Of a stretch of DNA of 64,000 nucleotides, positions 24,618 through 36,329 are shown piece after piece. How positions within the stretch are numbered: position 1 is the first letter of the stretch; every line of letters begins with the position of its first letter. The notes beneath the pieces were generated by a model. It was not told where the DNA came from and made no database searches. It worked only from the letters and a program-made list of their open reading frames with translations. The translations under genes and the position numbers were made by a program. The stretch comes from Lamellibrachia columna (taxonomy: Eukaryota > Annelida > Polychaeta > Sabellida > Siboglinidae): contig OY759263.1 in NCBI GenBank assembly GCA_963662155.1, positions 36,475,573 to 36,539,572 on the forward strand. Direction: 5' to 3'.

Positions 24618-27600
24618 CTGCAAAACATCAAACAACTCGGTAAAATCTATACAAACCTAAACCTTTTATAGATTACTAGTTACATGTGTTAGAATATAAC
24701 TTGAATTTCATATTATGTAATACTGAATCCACGGAATGATAGGAAAGAAAAAAGTTACCACAGGCAGAGAGTTTACTTTAGACTATTTTGCTTTGTCGAT
24801 CATTGATATGAGTGTTCTATTCTTTGTGAATATCTGTCTTAAAATTGTGACATGAAAGAATGTAGTGCAGCGATGTTTTAAGTTTTCGCTTACGGTTCCT
24901 CGGTTGAATACTATGGCCCCATTCTCTGCTCCCTGCCTATTAAACGGTGGACATATTAATCGTAAACCCCCTCTAGCCACCCACCCCATACACAGAGTTT
25001 GCATTACTCTCGAGTATTGACACTATAGTGTACATCCCAAATGTTTCGTTGTCCAAGTCATCAATAGTGTCCTATGGAGCAAAGCAGCGCTTCGTCACTG
25101 TCCGAACTGCATAGATCGCCTAAGGCTAAGCGGCGATAGCATCTGCGTTGAACGCTTGCTTCATCAGTGTGGCTTTCTCATCACGTTTTTTTCTTCAAAT
25201 TTGCACTGACTCCCTACGTACACGGTACAGTGGTCTACAACAGGGTCTAGCTAGCTAGGTAGCACATATTTGCACCACCTATGCAATGATCTTCGCATTG
25301 GCGCCGAACAGCTCCCTTGTACCATTTACACAACTATTCTGACAGTTTCATCAAGCAGACGATTGCAAGACATCGTTTTCCAGACACAAGAAGTCATGCA
25401 GGGGCCTCGTGCCAAATGGATGCAGAGTGTGCAGAGTGCAATCCAGATAAGTCGCCTACTGGCCCCTACTGACAAACTGCAGTAACTTGAAAGCAGGGCT
25501 AAAAGTGTGGTTTTGTTTTTTATAACCTTTTGTGATTAAGATTAATGTCTGCTGGTGTGTAAACTAGCAACGCATGTGATTGGACTTTAGTGTATGTGCA
25601 TTTACAAATTGCTTGACTATGCACATGGAGTAGGGGCTACAGTTGAACCACCCAATGACCAAGGGGGGTTAATTGAGGAGTGGCATCCAGCACCACCCGC
25701 ATAATGCAGAGGCCACTCGTTCGTTCTATTGCTCCGAAGACCCTTTCGCCGTGGTGCCGGATCGAAGACTAGCCACCCTGCAGCCCCTGAGCCAGCAACG
25801 GCTCTTTCCTGGGACCCACATCATTCATGCCGGTCGGATGGGAGGCATACCACAACCCCAACCAGCTGAACGACGGCGTCTATTTGTACGATTCTGTTCA
25901 ACTTCAGGACATACCTGAACGAATTCGTCTGGAGTGAACGTCACAAGTCGCACGAACGACGCCTCTTCACTGCTAGTCTGCATTCATGAACGAATGCAAA
26001 CTAGGAGTGAATTTCGCCCAAACGGCTCTTTTCAGAGCCTACCAAGTTATTGCAAAAGAGTTGAATGTTTCTCATAGCAGGGGCGTCCGCAGGAATATTT
26101 TCAGAGGGGGAGACCAACAATGTGTGATAACATCCGCCATGTAATTTCGGATAAAAATCTTTACATTTACCAAATTGTCCACTTTTAATGGCAAGTTATG
26201 ATATAATCATATATGTAAATGTACTAATTTATTTGATTTGTCTTCATAATTTACCTTGTTCGCGCCTTCGAGCAGGTTTTTACCCAAATATATACACTGC
26301 ATTATAAATGCCTAATTTATTAATTTATTTAGCCAACACATGTCACACAACTATTAAACAATCTGGTCAGCATAACACATCTATTTTTCTTTTCTTTCTA
26401 TTTAAAATCCAAATCGGGGGCAAGGGATAAATGTCCCCTGCCCTCTTTGCCCCGTGCCCCTTCTTGGCTATTAGTCGTATTCACATCAGCATAATAGTTA
26501 TGAAAATGTTACTGGATTATGTGATTTTGACAAGCTAAAACATTTGATTTTGGTAAGATTTAGAGATAGTTGCGTGATTAATGAGTTCATTTATCACACA
26601 CAAAAATTAAATATACAATTGAAATTTTTTGTTTTTTTAGGAAACATTTCGCTGCTAGATATGTGTGAGTGAAATCGCCTTGACGGTTCAAATGCTACTG
26701 GGGTGTTGTTAATGCACATTTCGAAAGATCGCCATACCTTCATTATAATCATAGCCATAGGGATCACGCCTTAGACTTCCTGGTGTGTTACACGAATGTA
26801 CGTAAGGCATAGACTATAGTAAGTTTGGATATAGGAAGTTTTAAAAAATCATATCATCTGACACAATTGCCATAGAGCACGAATTTTTTTTACATGTTTG
26901 CTGGTAGAACCTGTTGACAGTGTAACTACGGATTTTTTAGATGATTTTAATAGACGGAAGAATGTTTGGCAATTTTTTCGCCACAAGGCACGAGTGCGTA
27001 GTAATTCATGCAGAAATTGGTAAACATTGACGGGTATGGCACGTTCAGCCACTTTAAAATACGTTAGAAATATGTGATTTTTACTCAACTCGACCAGCAA
27101 TGTCAATGTCATACAATGAGATGATGACAACGACGGCAGGTAAGAAGTTTCAAAATTTTTGATGGTCCCGTTTTCTTATAATCATGCAATACGTTAAAAT
27201 GGTCACCAGGTTGTAGCAGTGTAGGCTGATCCCCATAGCGATGTTTCGATCACTTAAATTACCCTAAAAACAATACTTTTACAGATTATATGCACATTTT
27301 TTTAACAAGGGTAGCAATTTCACGCGATGGCATGTCAGCGCTTTTTTGCTATGCCTAAAACAGGCATACGTTTCCACTAGAATAATATGCCGCTTCGTTG
27401 CCACCGGTGGCGCCACCTTGCAAACACCAGAGGTACTAGTAGTCAAACAAATATCTGCTAGATTGCGCTAGTGGTAAAAAAACACCAACGGCGACGACAC
27501 TTGGCGGACAAAAACCTCAATTCGATTTTTGTTAGTCTCATGTTTCAAATTAATATTGCGAAAATTCAAACCTACCTAGTATCTACTATGACATGCTAGC

Positions 27601-28204
27601 TCGTTTGTGCAACTGTTGTACGCAGTTTTTTGTGTGAAATCATCAGACTATTAAATTATTTAATTATACATCCAGAAGTTATTTAAGTGAAATGGAAACG
27701 CTGAATGCTCACTCGCCATTGGCATTAGTGACATTTCATACCTTTGTTATGTGATCGGCGAGAGGATCGAAGTTTTGACCCCGTAAAGTATTTAACGTTC
27801 TGGAATTTCAAATAAAGGTAACAGTATTCCTTCTTCGTGAGTATGCAATTGATACCGTTTGGATCTTAAGATCTGCTCAGATAGTGGGCTTCCTGTGACA
27901 CCAATAAAGGTTGTAGCTCCTGCTCTAACTTCTAAGTAAGCATATACAATGGGTGTGTTCCCTCGGATTTCAGTTTCCGCGGCTTTGATTTGTGCTTGTT
28001 AAGAATGTGTGAAGACCATAGCAACTGACTTGCTACCCTTGCATTGTGTCACTGAGCAAGTAATTGATGAGAATCCTGAAGCCATAAAGGTATTTTCATG
28101 TTTGAATAACGGCTTATAGCCACTACGCATTGTTTATGTGGTCCCAACTTACCATAGGTGGTTATTGACATGTAGATTTCTACCGCAAAAATTATTTGTT
28201 TCAA
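24618..28204. other. Intronic/non-coding stretch
   Basis: No supported exon. Near 26079 a CAGGGGCGTCCGCAGG word looks like a hAT-type terminal repeat, and a purine-rich GGGGCAAGGGATAAATGTCC stretch near 26416-26460 could be its other end, but the termini do not pair convincingly. A GC-richer patch at 25670-25930 is open in one frame without recognisable domain. Confidence 0.4.
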
Positions 28205-28235
28205 ATCAAATCAAATTTATTGTAACTCTTTACAA
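28205..28235 (-). mobile_element. TTTGAT-tailed retroelement 3' end (fragment)
   Basis: AAATCAAATCAAATTTATTG on the plus strand is the complement of the tail seen at 3785-3811. The body of the element would lie to the right (28235 onwards), but no coding part was recognised. Confidence 0.35.
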
Positions 28236-28439
28236 TATATACAAATCAAACCAAGGTAATCCCTATATGATAATGTAAAGAGAACAATAAGGGAAGAACA
28301 TTATACAATGTTATACTCCCTAATTTAATTACAACTAAGTACACGTAATAACATTACAGGTGACTTATTTGATTAGGGAAACCTTTATTGTGCTTCCAGC
28401 ACTAGATTTAAAGACTGGTGTTCATCTGCTTAGATGTTC

Positions 28440-28619
28440 ATCTGCTTAGATTTGTCGGGTGTACTTAAAAAGTACTTGACAATTTAAGTACTTTTGGAAT
28501 GTACTGAAATACCAGTACAAATACTTTTTACTTTTTGCCAAAGTACTTAAGTACGAGTGCAAGTACTAAAACATTTATGTAAGTACAAAAGTACTTAAGT
28601 ACAAAAATACTTAAGCTAC
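28440..28619. repeat. AAGTACTT-rich palindromic cluster
   Basis: Words such as AAGTACTT, AGTACTTAAGTAC and GTACTTAAGTAC recur about ten times over 180 bp. Similar AGTACTT-rich cores are known in some non-autonomous DNA transposons of animals; whether this belongs to one is inference. Confidence 0.5.
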
Positions 28620-28697
28620 ATTGGTAGACCATGACGTAGTGGCATATTGGTAGACCATGACATAATGGTACATTGGTAGACCATAACGTAGTGGTAC
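28620..28697. repeat. Tandem repeat, 26-bp unit, three copies
   Basis: ATTGGTAGACCATGACGTAG followed by TGGCAT, then two further copies with one to four changes each. Directly follows the AAGTACTT cluster. Confidence 0.85.
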
Positions 28698-28970
28698 ACT
28701 TTATATTCAACGCAACACTAGGGCTTACGTGTTTAAACATATTTTATTTCAAAAGAAACCCACGCACGAACGAAAGAACGGACGCGTCGCACGCACGCAC
28801 ACACGTGCTGAAAAGTGATTTAGTTCAACAAGTTATAATAGAATACACCAACATTAATTTACAAATACCACATACCACATACCAAATAGTGAACGTTAAC
28901 GGTTTTAATGATTTTTGAATTTTCTTAAAATCAACCTGCTGGACAAATTCTGTCATTTCGTTCTCTCCAG

Positions 28971-29108
28971 AAAACCAACACACAAGAGAGGTTGTATGCT
29001 GATGATCCCCATCAAATGAGGTCAGCCACTATCCCAGAAGTAAACCAGGGATACGTCCAGCTAATGCAACGCAACGAATGGTTGGTTGAGATAGTGGAAT
29101 CGAGAGAG
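28971..29108 (+). CDS. Candidate plus-strand internal exon, unrecognised
   Basis: A good pyrimidine tract with CTCTCCAG acceptor precedes 46 open codons and a GAGAG|GTGAGG donor. The length is 138 bp and the phase is 0-0. The peptide contains KTNTQERLYADDPHQMRSA and QLMQRNEWLVEIVESRE. I do not recognise the family. It lies opposite the minus-strand EGF gene, so it would belong to a nested gene or a gene fragment carried by a repeat. No neighbouring exon was found. Confidence 0.3.
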
Positions 29109-29376
29109 GTGAGGTTGTCAACATTTCCCAGTGAGGTTTCATCTATTGCCAGATTTGGTTTGTCTGTTTCTTGTAAACAGTAATTAAAAATAATCATTTA
29201 CAGAAACCACGCAATTATTACATTTTACAACCAATGGTAATATCGATGTGTTCAGTTATTGGTACCAGTGGACCATGTTATGTTAGTTTACGTCATCGAT
29301 ACATAATATATTTTTACCACCATATCTAATATATCAAATGGAAGAGTTAAACTGTGATTTCTACAAACGCACTTAC

Positions 29377-29481
29377 CAGGCACTTTGCAAGTGTTTCCAG
29401 TGTATCCATCAGTGCATCTACATTTATTCGAATTCTGATTACACGTTCCGTGACCACCACAGTCAGAGTCTGTTTTGCAAC
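29377..29481 (-). CDS. EGF-A exon (array copy A, most 3')
   Basis: Minus strand, 105 bp, phase 1-1, CCGCAG acceptor and CTG|GTAAGT donor. Six cysteines in EGF spacing (C-x5-C-x5-C-x6-C-x-C-x8-C): CKTDSDCGGHGTC, then CRCTDGYTGNTC. No calcium-binding D-x-D/N-E motif precedes the first Cys. This is the most diverged intact member (NQNSNKCRC instead of NQESGKCGC). The GHGTC and GYTG signature resembles tenascin-type EGF repeats. Extracellular structural or binding module. Confidence 0.85.
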
Positions 29482-29689
29482 CTGCGGAAATCATCGCTGG
29501 AAATGTACAAATACATTTCACCAACGTTACAAGTTGCTTTGATATGTACCATAGAACCACTTTATCATATTTTACGCTGAGCGATATTAGGACAATGAAT
29601 AGATAAACAAAATAATATTTTATAGAAACCACGTCTTTATTCGATTTTATTTACAACCAAGAGTAATGTCGCGGTGTTCAGATTATTGG

Positions 29690-29750
29690 TAGCGGTGGAC
29701 GACGATCCGTGACCATGACAGTCGTAGTCTGTTTTGCAATATGGGCAAAT
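29690..29750 (-). pseudogene. EGF-A exon relic without splice acceptor
   Basis: The first half of an EGF-A exon is recognisable (complement of TTTTGCAATATGGGCAAATC, with CCGTGACCATGACAGTCGTA), but the acceptor AG is lost (CATATTGCAA) and the second half is gone. Confidence 0.6.
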
Positions 29751-29954
29751 CATCACTGACAATGTACAAATACATTTGGTCAACAACCACGATGGTGTCA
29801 TTTTATTATTATGTGTTATAATGAACGCTATTAGGACAGCGGATAGTAATTCAAAATAATAACTAAAAATTATAATTTATGCGACATTACATTTTACAAC
29901 CAAAAGTAATGCTCCGGTATTTAGATTATTGGTACGAAGACCAACTACATCAGC

Positions 29955-30012
29955 TCGATTCCTGATTACACGTTCCGTGACCAGCACAGTCAGAGTTTGT
30001 TTTGCAACCTGT
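29955..30012 (-). pseudogene. EGF-A exon relic, 5' half only
   Basis: Complement of GATTACACGTTCCGTGACCA and TTTGTTTTGCAACCTGTGG: the acceptor is kept, but homology ends after the third cysteine and no donor-side half is present. Confidence 0.6.
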
Positions 30013-31202
30013 GGCCGACATACTTTGAATTAAATGAATAATTAGGCACTTAAATATTCCACTATTGTTTTGCAGTGTACAGAAACAATCACGCATATAT
30101 ACGAGCACGTGTTTGATAACGTTCGAAATTACTCAAATGTCAGATCGTCCAATTGAAATATCGTTCCTAAGCTGATGCCGTGTGCTATAAGCATCTTAGT
30201 GGAACTGATTTAGAAAACGCTCATACAATTGTTTCGTTACAGTCTCTCTGACCCGAGTCACCAAACTTCTTCTTCAGAAGAAGAAGACTAACAGTTAGGA
30301 AGCTATCAGTTCTTGGCACTGTCCTTTGTGACCACAGGAAAGACATGTTATAGCTGATGTTATGAACATATGAATAACTCTTTCATTGTCGACTTCTCGA
30401 TAACTGGTGCAACTGTTTATGGTGCCTCTTTGTGGCTTCACTTGATACAATGTGCAGAAACTATCGATTCGACTATCGATTTATCGATTCAGCTCAATGC
30501 ACCACACTTTGCAACTTCAATTGTAACTCAAATTGTTTTTTCTGAGAATCATTTCAAATCAGATACACATTTGTACCTCAATGCTTTTTTGAAACTATAC
30601 GCATTAATATGCCTTAGATGCTAATTCACTGAGATGAGGCACTTCGTATATCTAAATTAAAGGGAAAATGCCCTTTTCACAAACTATGTTGTGTTTTCAG
30701 ACACAAACAATTATTTTTATAAACAAATAAATTGCTTTTTGTGTTTTTCGATGTATATGTGGTGCATTGTGACTGATTGAAGACACCTCCGATCATAGTA
30801 AAATAATCTTGAACGAATAAGAAAAAAATGCTTTCCATTAACGCCAAAATATTTGAAAAAAAACTTAAACGCTAGTCAAGGGAACTAAATGCATATTCAA
30901 AGGTGAGCTACTAAAAGCAGAATGGGTGTAATACGTAGCATGTACTAAATTGCAGTAAGCGTTTATTAGATGGGTCGTTCTACATTTTCGATGTAGACAT
31001 TTTGGTATAGGCGTATTATTATTATTACAGAATAATGACCATTAAATCTAAAAATTATTTACAGAAACCACGCCTTTATTACATTTTGTAACCAAAAGTA
31101 ATGTCGGGGCGTTAAACAAACATATATATTCTAATATGGAGAATATTTCACAGTAAAATGATATAGGAAATAATTGAAACGTATTGATAGAAAAGCACTT
31201 AC
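30013..31202. other. Intron, no exon seen
   Basis: Long AT-rich stretch between an EGF-A relic and the next intact EGF-A exon. The only structured word I noticed is CTTCTTCTTCAGAAGAAGAAG near 30266-30290. From about 31060 the sequence joins the EGF-A unit consensus. Confidence 0.5.
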
Positions 31203-31307
31203 CAGACACTTCGCAAGTGGTTCCAGTGTATCCGTCCATGCAACCACATTTACCTGATTCTTGGTTACACGTTCCGTGACCATGACAATCAGAGTCTGTT
31301 TTGCAAC
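31203..31307 (-). CDS. EGF-A exon (copy A)
   Basis: 105 bp, phase 1-1, CCCTAG acceptor and CTG|GTAAGT donor. Encodes CKTDSDCHGHGTCNQESGK and CGCMDGYTGTTCEVSG. Flanked by intron sequence shared with the other units, with ATTTATT-rich 3' flank and AAATGATATAGGAAAT on the donor side. Confidence 0.9.
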
Positions 31308-31739
31308 CTAGGGAAATCATCAATATCACATTTGTTAATACTAAAACTTCCCATCATTATCAAGATTATGAAAACATTTCAATACAAACCATTACACTAA
31401 GCAATATTAGAAAAGTGATCAATATTACAAGTTCTCATGATAAATATTATAACATTTTATTATTTTTATATATTATACTAAACGATAATAGGACGGTGAA
31501 TAATACTTCAAAATAATCGCTTAGAGAAGTCACGACGTTAATAATTTTTCGAACCAAAAGTAATGTCTGCGAACTCAAGTTATTGGTAGACCTGGACCAC
31601 GTAATATTATTCCACGTCGTCGACATATGCCATGTCTTTATGTGGTCCATAGATTATAGTTCAAATAAAAGAGGTAAAACTGTGCTTTTAAAATGATAAA
31701 ACCCACAGAAAGTGTAATATGGACATTATATCAGAAAAC

Positions 31740-31790
31740 ATCCAAAACGTTCCGTGATCTATTTTGCAAGCTGGGGAAATCATACCTGTC
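31740..31790 (-). pseudogene. EGF-A exon relic, internally deleted
   Basis: The repeat unit continues (acceptor-side intron CATTTGATCAATAT, donor-side ACATCCAAAACG), but between them only about 30 bp of exon remain (complement of TTCCGTGATCTATTTTGCAA). The cysteine core is deleted. Confidence 0.6.
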
Positions 31791-32165
31791 ACATTTGATC
31801 AATATGACACGTTCCCATGATAAATACAATGAAACAAATTTATTATCATGTATTATGCTAAATGATATTAGGACAGTGATTAATAAGTCAAAATAATCAT
31901 TTACATACATCACGACCCTAATACATTTTACAACCAAAAGCAATGTCTGGGAACTCACATTATTGGTTTCATTGGACTACTTAACATTATTTTACGTCGT
32001 CAATCTATGTCGTCTTTCTGTGTTACATAACTGATTTACTAATAAAAAAGGTAAAGCAGTGTTTCACAAAAGAAACTTTAAAAAAACATGTTTTCGAAAT
32101 TGGAGAATTTATCACAGTAAAAGTATGCAGGAAATAATTCAAAATATTGATAGAAGCGCACTTAC

Positions 32166-32270
32166 TTGAGACGTCGCAAGTGTTTCCAGTGTATCCATCA
32201 GCGCAGCCACATTTACCTGATTCCTGATTACACTTTCCGTGACCATGACAATCAAAATCTGCTTTGCAAC
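32166..32270 (-). CDS. EGF-A exon (copy A)
   Basis: 105 bp, phase 1-1. Encodes CKADFDCHGHGKCNQESGK and CGCADGYTGNTCDVS. The last base is A instead of G, so the junction codon becomes AGT (Ser) rather than GGT (Gly) and the donor reads CAA|GTAAGT, slightly weaker than in sister units. Confidence 0.88.
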
Positions 32271-32612
32271 CTAGAGAAATCATAAATGTTACACTTGATC
32301 AATATTACTAGTTCCCTTGAAGAATACTATAACAAAATATTATTACATATTATATTAAACGATAATAGGACAGGAAATAATAATTACAAATAATCGTTTA
32401 CAGAAGTTACGTCGTTATTACAACCTAAAGTAATGAATACTATGGCAACATTTTAGTATTGCAATTGTGCAGTACTAAACGATATTAGGACTACTATATA
32501 AGTCAAAATAATCATTTACAATCAAGACGCTAGTAAATGTTGCAACCAAAATTAATGTCGGGGAAATCACATTATTGGTATTACTGGTCCATGTAATATT
32601 ATTTCACGTTGT

Positions 32613-32613
<1 letters not shown>

Positions 32614-32662
<49 letters not shown>
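32614..32662. repeat. (AT)n microsatellite
   Basis: About 49 bp of uninterrupted AT dinucleotide in an intron of the EGF array. Confidence 0.95.
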
Positions 32663-32665
<3 letters not shown>

Positions 32666-32824
32666 GTCTCCCTGTGCTACAGATTTGACATATTTGACAA
32701 GTATAAGAGATAAAACAATGTATGCAAAACAAAATTTCGAAAAACAGATCTTCTAATATAGCGAATATTCCGCAGTAAAATGATATAGGAAATCATTCAC
32801 AAGTATTGCTAGAAACGCACTTAC

Positions 32825-32929
32825 CAGACACTTCACAAGTGTTTCCAGTGTATCCATCAATGCAACCACATTGACCTGATTCCTGGTTACACGTTCCGTG
32901 ACCATGACAATCAGAGTCTGCTTTGCAAC
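32825..32929 (-). CDS. EGF-A exon (copy A)
   Basis: 105 bp, phase 1-1, CCCTAG acceptor and CTG|GTAAGT donor. Encodes CKADSDCHGHGTCNQESGQ and CGCIDGYTGNTCEVSG, essentially the consensus apart from SGQ for SGK. No in-frame Met in the acceptor region, so it is easily missed by start-codon searches. Confidence 0.9.
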
Positions 32930-33294
32930 CTAGGGAAATCATAAATGTCACATTTGATCAATATTAGGAGTTCACACAGTGAATACTATAACAACATTTT
33001 ATTATTGTGTAATATACAGAACAGTGAATAATAATTCAAATTAATCGTTTACATAAGTCACGACGTTATAACATTTTACAACCAAAACTAATTTCGGCGA
33101 ACTCATGGCATTGGTAGAACTGGATCACGTAATATTATTCCACGTCGTCGATATATGTCGAGTTCGTTTGTGCTCCATAATTGATGTATTGAGAAAGGTA
33201 AAATTGTGTTTTTAAAAGAAATAAAAAACATAAATTGTAACATGGAGAATTTTTACATTGAAATGATGTCAGAAAACATAAAAAAATATTGATA

Positions 33295-33325
33295 GAATTG
33301 ATCCGTGGTCTACTTTGCAAGCTGA
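33295..33325 (-). pseudogene. EGF-A exon relic, internally deleted
   Basis: Only the first codons remain (complement of CCGTGGTCTACTTTGCAAGC), sitting at the exon position of an otherwise recognisable repeat unit. Same type of deletion as at 31.75 kb. Confidence 0.55.
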
Positions 33326-33678
33326 TCAAATCAAATGTCACATTTGAATAAAATTACAGGTTCCAATGAAGACTAATCTGACAACATTTTATTATTACAT
33401 ATTATACTAAACGATATTAGGACAGTGATTAATTATTCAAAATAATTATTTACAATGTCACGACGCTAATACATTTTACAACCAAAGTTAATGTCGGGGA
33501 CTCGCATTATCCGTAGCACTCGTGTCTTTTTGTGGTCCATTATTGATATATCAAATGAAAGAGGTAGAACAGTGTATTCAAAAGAATCTTTCGAAAAACA
33601 GATGTGCTAATATGGAGAATATTTTGAATTAAAATGATATAGGAAATCATTCAAAACTATTGATTGAAACGCACTTAC

Positions 33679-33783
33679 CAAACACTTCGCAAGTGGTTCC
33701 AGTGTATCCATCAATGCAACCACATTTACCCGATTTCTGGTGACATGTTCCGTGATCATGACAATCAGAGTTTGCTTTGCAAG
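33679..33783 (-). CDS. EGF-A' exon adjacent to FTP domain (copy A)
   Basis: 105 bp, phase 1-1, TTCCCAG acceptor. A distinct subtype: ACKANSDCHDHGTCHQKSGK and CGCIDGYTGTTCEVFG. The orthologous exon in copy B (56157-56261) shares ACKANSDCHDHGTCHQ, so this subtype was already next to the FTP exons before the module duplicated. Confidence 0.88.
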
Positions 33784-34146
33784 CTGGGAAATCATAAATG
33801 TTTCATTTTATACATGTTAAAAGTTCCAATGCTGAATACTACAGCAACATTTTATTATTATACATTATACTAAAATATATTATCATAGGGAAAAATAATT
33901 CAAAATAATTATTTACAAAAATCACGCGATTATTACATTTTATCACTGTAACTAGGACGGCTGGCTGAACGGACCCAATGTTATTAGTATTAACAATAAA
34001 TATCGTGTATAATGGCGGATGCGTATAATACATACAGTATTCGTTCTAAACGTACGGCTATTCGTTGCGAAATATCTGCAACAGTGTACACCAAAACAGA
34101 ACAATCTTGATAGAACCAATTTTAATGAACAGTTTACAATGCTTAC

Positions 34147-34368
34147 CTGTAGAGGTAGTACCGTATACCTCCACTTCACACAATGTAAGTGTTATCCGTG
34201 GCCTGTGGTAATAGTATCTTGACATATCGTCCTGTCGCGCCTGCGTTGCACGTGATGCGTTTCGTATTATCGACAACGAAACGTGATGAATGACTTTGCG
34301 CAATATTTTGGGATCTGACCCTTCAGCCCGTTTGGAGATGATAATTTGGAGGCCATTCAAACTCTTAC
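34147..34368 (-). CDS. FTP/fucolectin domain, C-terminal half exon (copy A, frameshifted)
   Basis: Minus strand, CATTAG acceptor and ACAG|GTAAGC donor, phase 1-1, 222 bp against 219 bp in copy B. It starts NGLQIIISKRAEGSDP and its DNA matches the F5/8C-like fucolectin (FTP) C-terminal signature LTLCEVEVYG. Compared with copy B there are three single-base insertions (CCC for CC near 34319, TTT for TT near 34280, GGCC for GCC near 34202). Together they restore the original frame, but the intervening residues are scrambled and a stop appears in one segment. This is either a decayed exon or a run of homopolymer sequencing errors. Confidence 0.75.
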
Positions 34369-34409
34369 CTAATGGAGTAAGCAGTCATAGTAGTTGTAAA
34401 TGTAGTGTT

Positions 34410-34656
<247 letters not shown>

Positions 34657-34669
34657 GTATGTATATATG

Positions 34670-34708
<39 letters not shown>

Positions 34709-34801
34709 CGTCCTCATCACTTACCATTGATACATAATTAGAAATTGGCAATGTAGTAATAAGTTAGATTAATTTGGCATTATATAAAAAATTTATGCAC
34801 A

Positions 34802-34928
34802 GCTTGGTTTGACGGCTGAACCCTATGTTCGATCAATATATATATATATATATATATATAATTATATATATTAATCGAAATATATATATATGTATATATA
34901 TAATATTGATCGAAATATATATATATAT

Positions 34929-34966
<38 letters not shown>

Positions 34967-34992
34967 ATCGAGCATAGGTTTCAGCCGTCAAG

Positions 34993-34998
<6 letters not shown>
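34802..34998. repeat. AT-rich palindrome with unique-sequence arms (copy A)
   Basis: TTGGTTTGACGGCTGAACCC at the left is matched in inverted orientation by the complement of GGTTTCAGCCGTCAAGCCAA at the right, about three mismatches in 36 bp, with (AT)n and a GATCGAAATATAT spacer between. Copy B holds a perfect version at 56983-57084. Confidence 0.8.
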
Positions 34999-35033
<35 letters not shown>

Positions 35034-35286
35034 AGCCACGAGATAAAACTCAATAATGGAGTACGCAGTCATAGTAGTTGTAAGTGTGGTGTTGCTACAT
35101 CTATTTATGTGTAACGTCCTCATCACGTACCATTTATACATAATTGGAAATTGGCAATGTAGTAATTAGTAATAATTTAGATGAGTGTTTGGCATGGTGA
35201 GAAAATGTATGTACCCAGCTTGGCTTGATGGCTGAAACTTATTTTCGATCAATATGTATATAATATAAATGTATATAATATAAATG

Positions 35287-35317
<31 letters not shown>

Positions 35318-35377
35318 GTATTAGGCCACGAGATAAAACTAAATTAATTTTAATGTAATGTGCTTGAGCAATAAAAT

Positions 35378-35670
35378 TGAAGGATATGTATACAAAACTG
35401 TGGGACGCGGTGGGGGTTGTGGTTAGAACATGGGGCTATAAATCGAGAAAACCCGGTTTCATAACCTCTTGCTGTCTTTTCGAAACTTTGACAATTTCAT
35501 ACATTCCACGTTCCATTGTAAACGGGAGTGAACGGATATTCTTGGCAAATAATCGCAGCAGGCTTTACTCTTTTCAGAGGAGTCGAGTTGGTGTTGGGAT
35601 GAACATGTCTGCCAGGTGGTGAAGTGTAAGACGAACTACGGACTAGCTACGGCGTTATATAAGAACGAAC
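35378..35670 (+). mobile_element. Degenerate tRNA-derived SINE (copy A)
   Basis: Resembles the SINE at 36.5 kb: head with TGTGGTTAGAACATGGGGCT and AACCCGGTTTCATAACC, body with GAACATGTCTGCCAGGTGG, tail with GCGTTATATAAGAACGAAC. The same insertion is at 58271-58555 in copy B, so it predates the module duplication. Confidence 0.7.
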
Positions 35671-36045
35671 AATATTTATATTACAAACAGTAGATGAGGC
35701 AAACAAAAATAGTTTCCAGAGAATCATGTAGATAGTAATATTAGAATGCAATGGCGTGTTTCCGTGTTAAATAAATACCTTACATGTGTTCCCAAAATGT
35801 TAATAAAAGTAATACTTGTCTGCACAATTGCGTGTAAAATCGTCTCTGGGTTGCGAAGTTAGGTTCAATGATACATTTTTGGTATAGAAAGTGAACATAT
35901 ACAATTCCTTAATCTTGTTGTGCTACAATGATTAGCGGCTATATACTTAGATGCAGTAACGTTTACCTCATCATTTGTTTATGGCTAACAGTTGAAGCCG
36001 GATAAAGCTCAGCTCATCTGTAGACAACATACTAGTATAACTTAC

Positions 36046-36270
36046 CACGTTTCTTCTTACACGAACGTCTAGTTATTACGACTTCCTCTACCGTGAATAT
36101 TCCACCTAAATCCACCTGCCACCACGGACGTGTGCTTTTGTATTGGTCAGTGCAAGTATTGTGATCGAATCTAGAACCTCTGTTGCCATCAACAGCTCGT
36201 TGCGAGCCAGCCTTTCCTTTAGTAGAAGACTGCGTCGTATTCTTTTTATATGCCAGATTGTCGGCACGTA
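36046..36270 (-). CDS. FTP/fucolectin domain, N-terminal half exon (copy A)
   Basis: Minus strand, GTTTTCAG acceptor and CGTG|GTAAGT donor; 225 bp, phase 1-1. It encodes ADNLAYKKNTTQSSTKGKAG, AVDGNRGSRFDHNTCTDQY and RPWWQVDLGGIFTVEEVVI. These are the signatures of the fucolectin/tachylectin-4/pentraxin (FTP) type of the F5/8C galactose-binding fold: N-L-A start, Q-S-S-T, A-V-D-G-N, W-W-Q-V-D-L-G. Joined to the 34.2-kb exon it makes a domain of about 148 residues, the usual size. Predicted to bind fucosylated or other glycans extracellularly with bound Ca2+; ligand is inference. Confidence 0.88.
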
Positions 36271-36329
36271 CTGAAAACAGTTATACTTACATACACGTTG
36301 CACATACATGACGTGTGTTACAACCAGTC

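Noticed and set aside
25673..25918. 81-codon plus-strand frame in a GC-richer patch
   Set aside because: No recognised domain, no splice partners. Another frame reads LNDGVYLYDSVQLQDIPERI, weakly like a protease-type word, but stops surround it.
26079..26470. Possible hAT MITE starting CAGGGGCGTCCGCAGG
   Set aside because: The other terminus does not pair and no 8-bp duplication was found, so it was not listed as an element.
29012..29197. Minus-strand open frame over the candidate exon
   Set aside because: No splice sites in phase with the EGF gene; the plus-strand reading is better supported.
34833..35141. Tyr-Ile-rich open frame
   Set aside because: Produced by (AT)n dinucleotide repeats; no gene signals.
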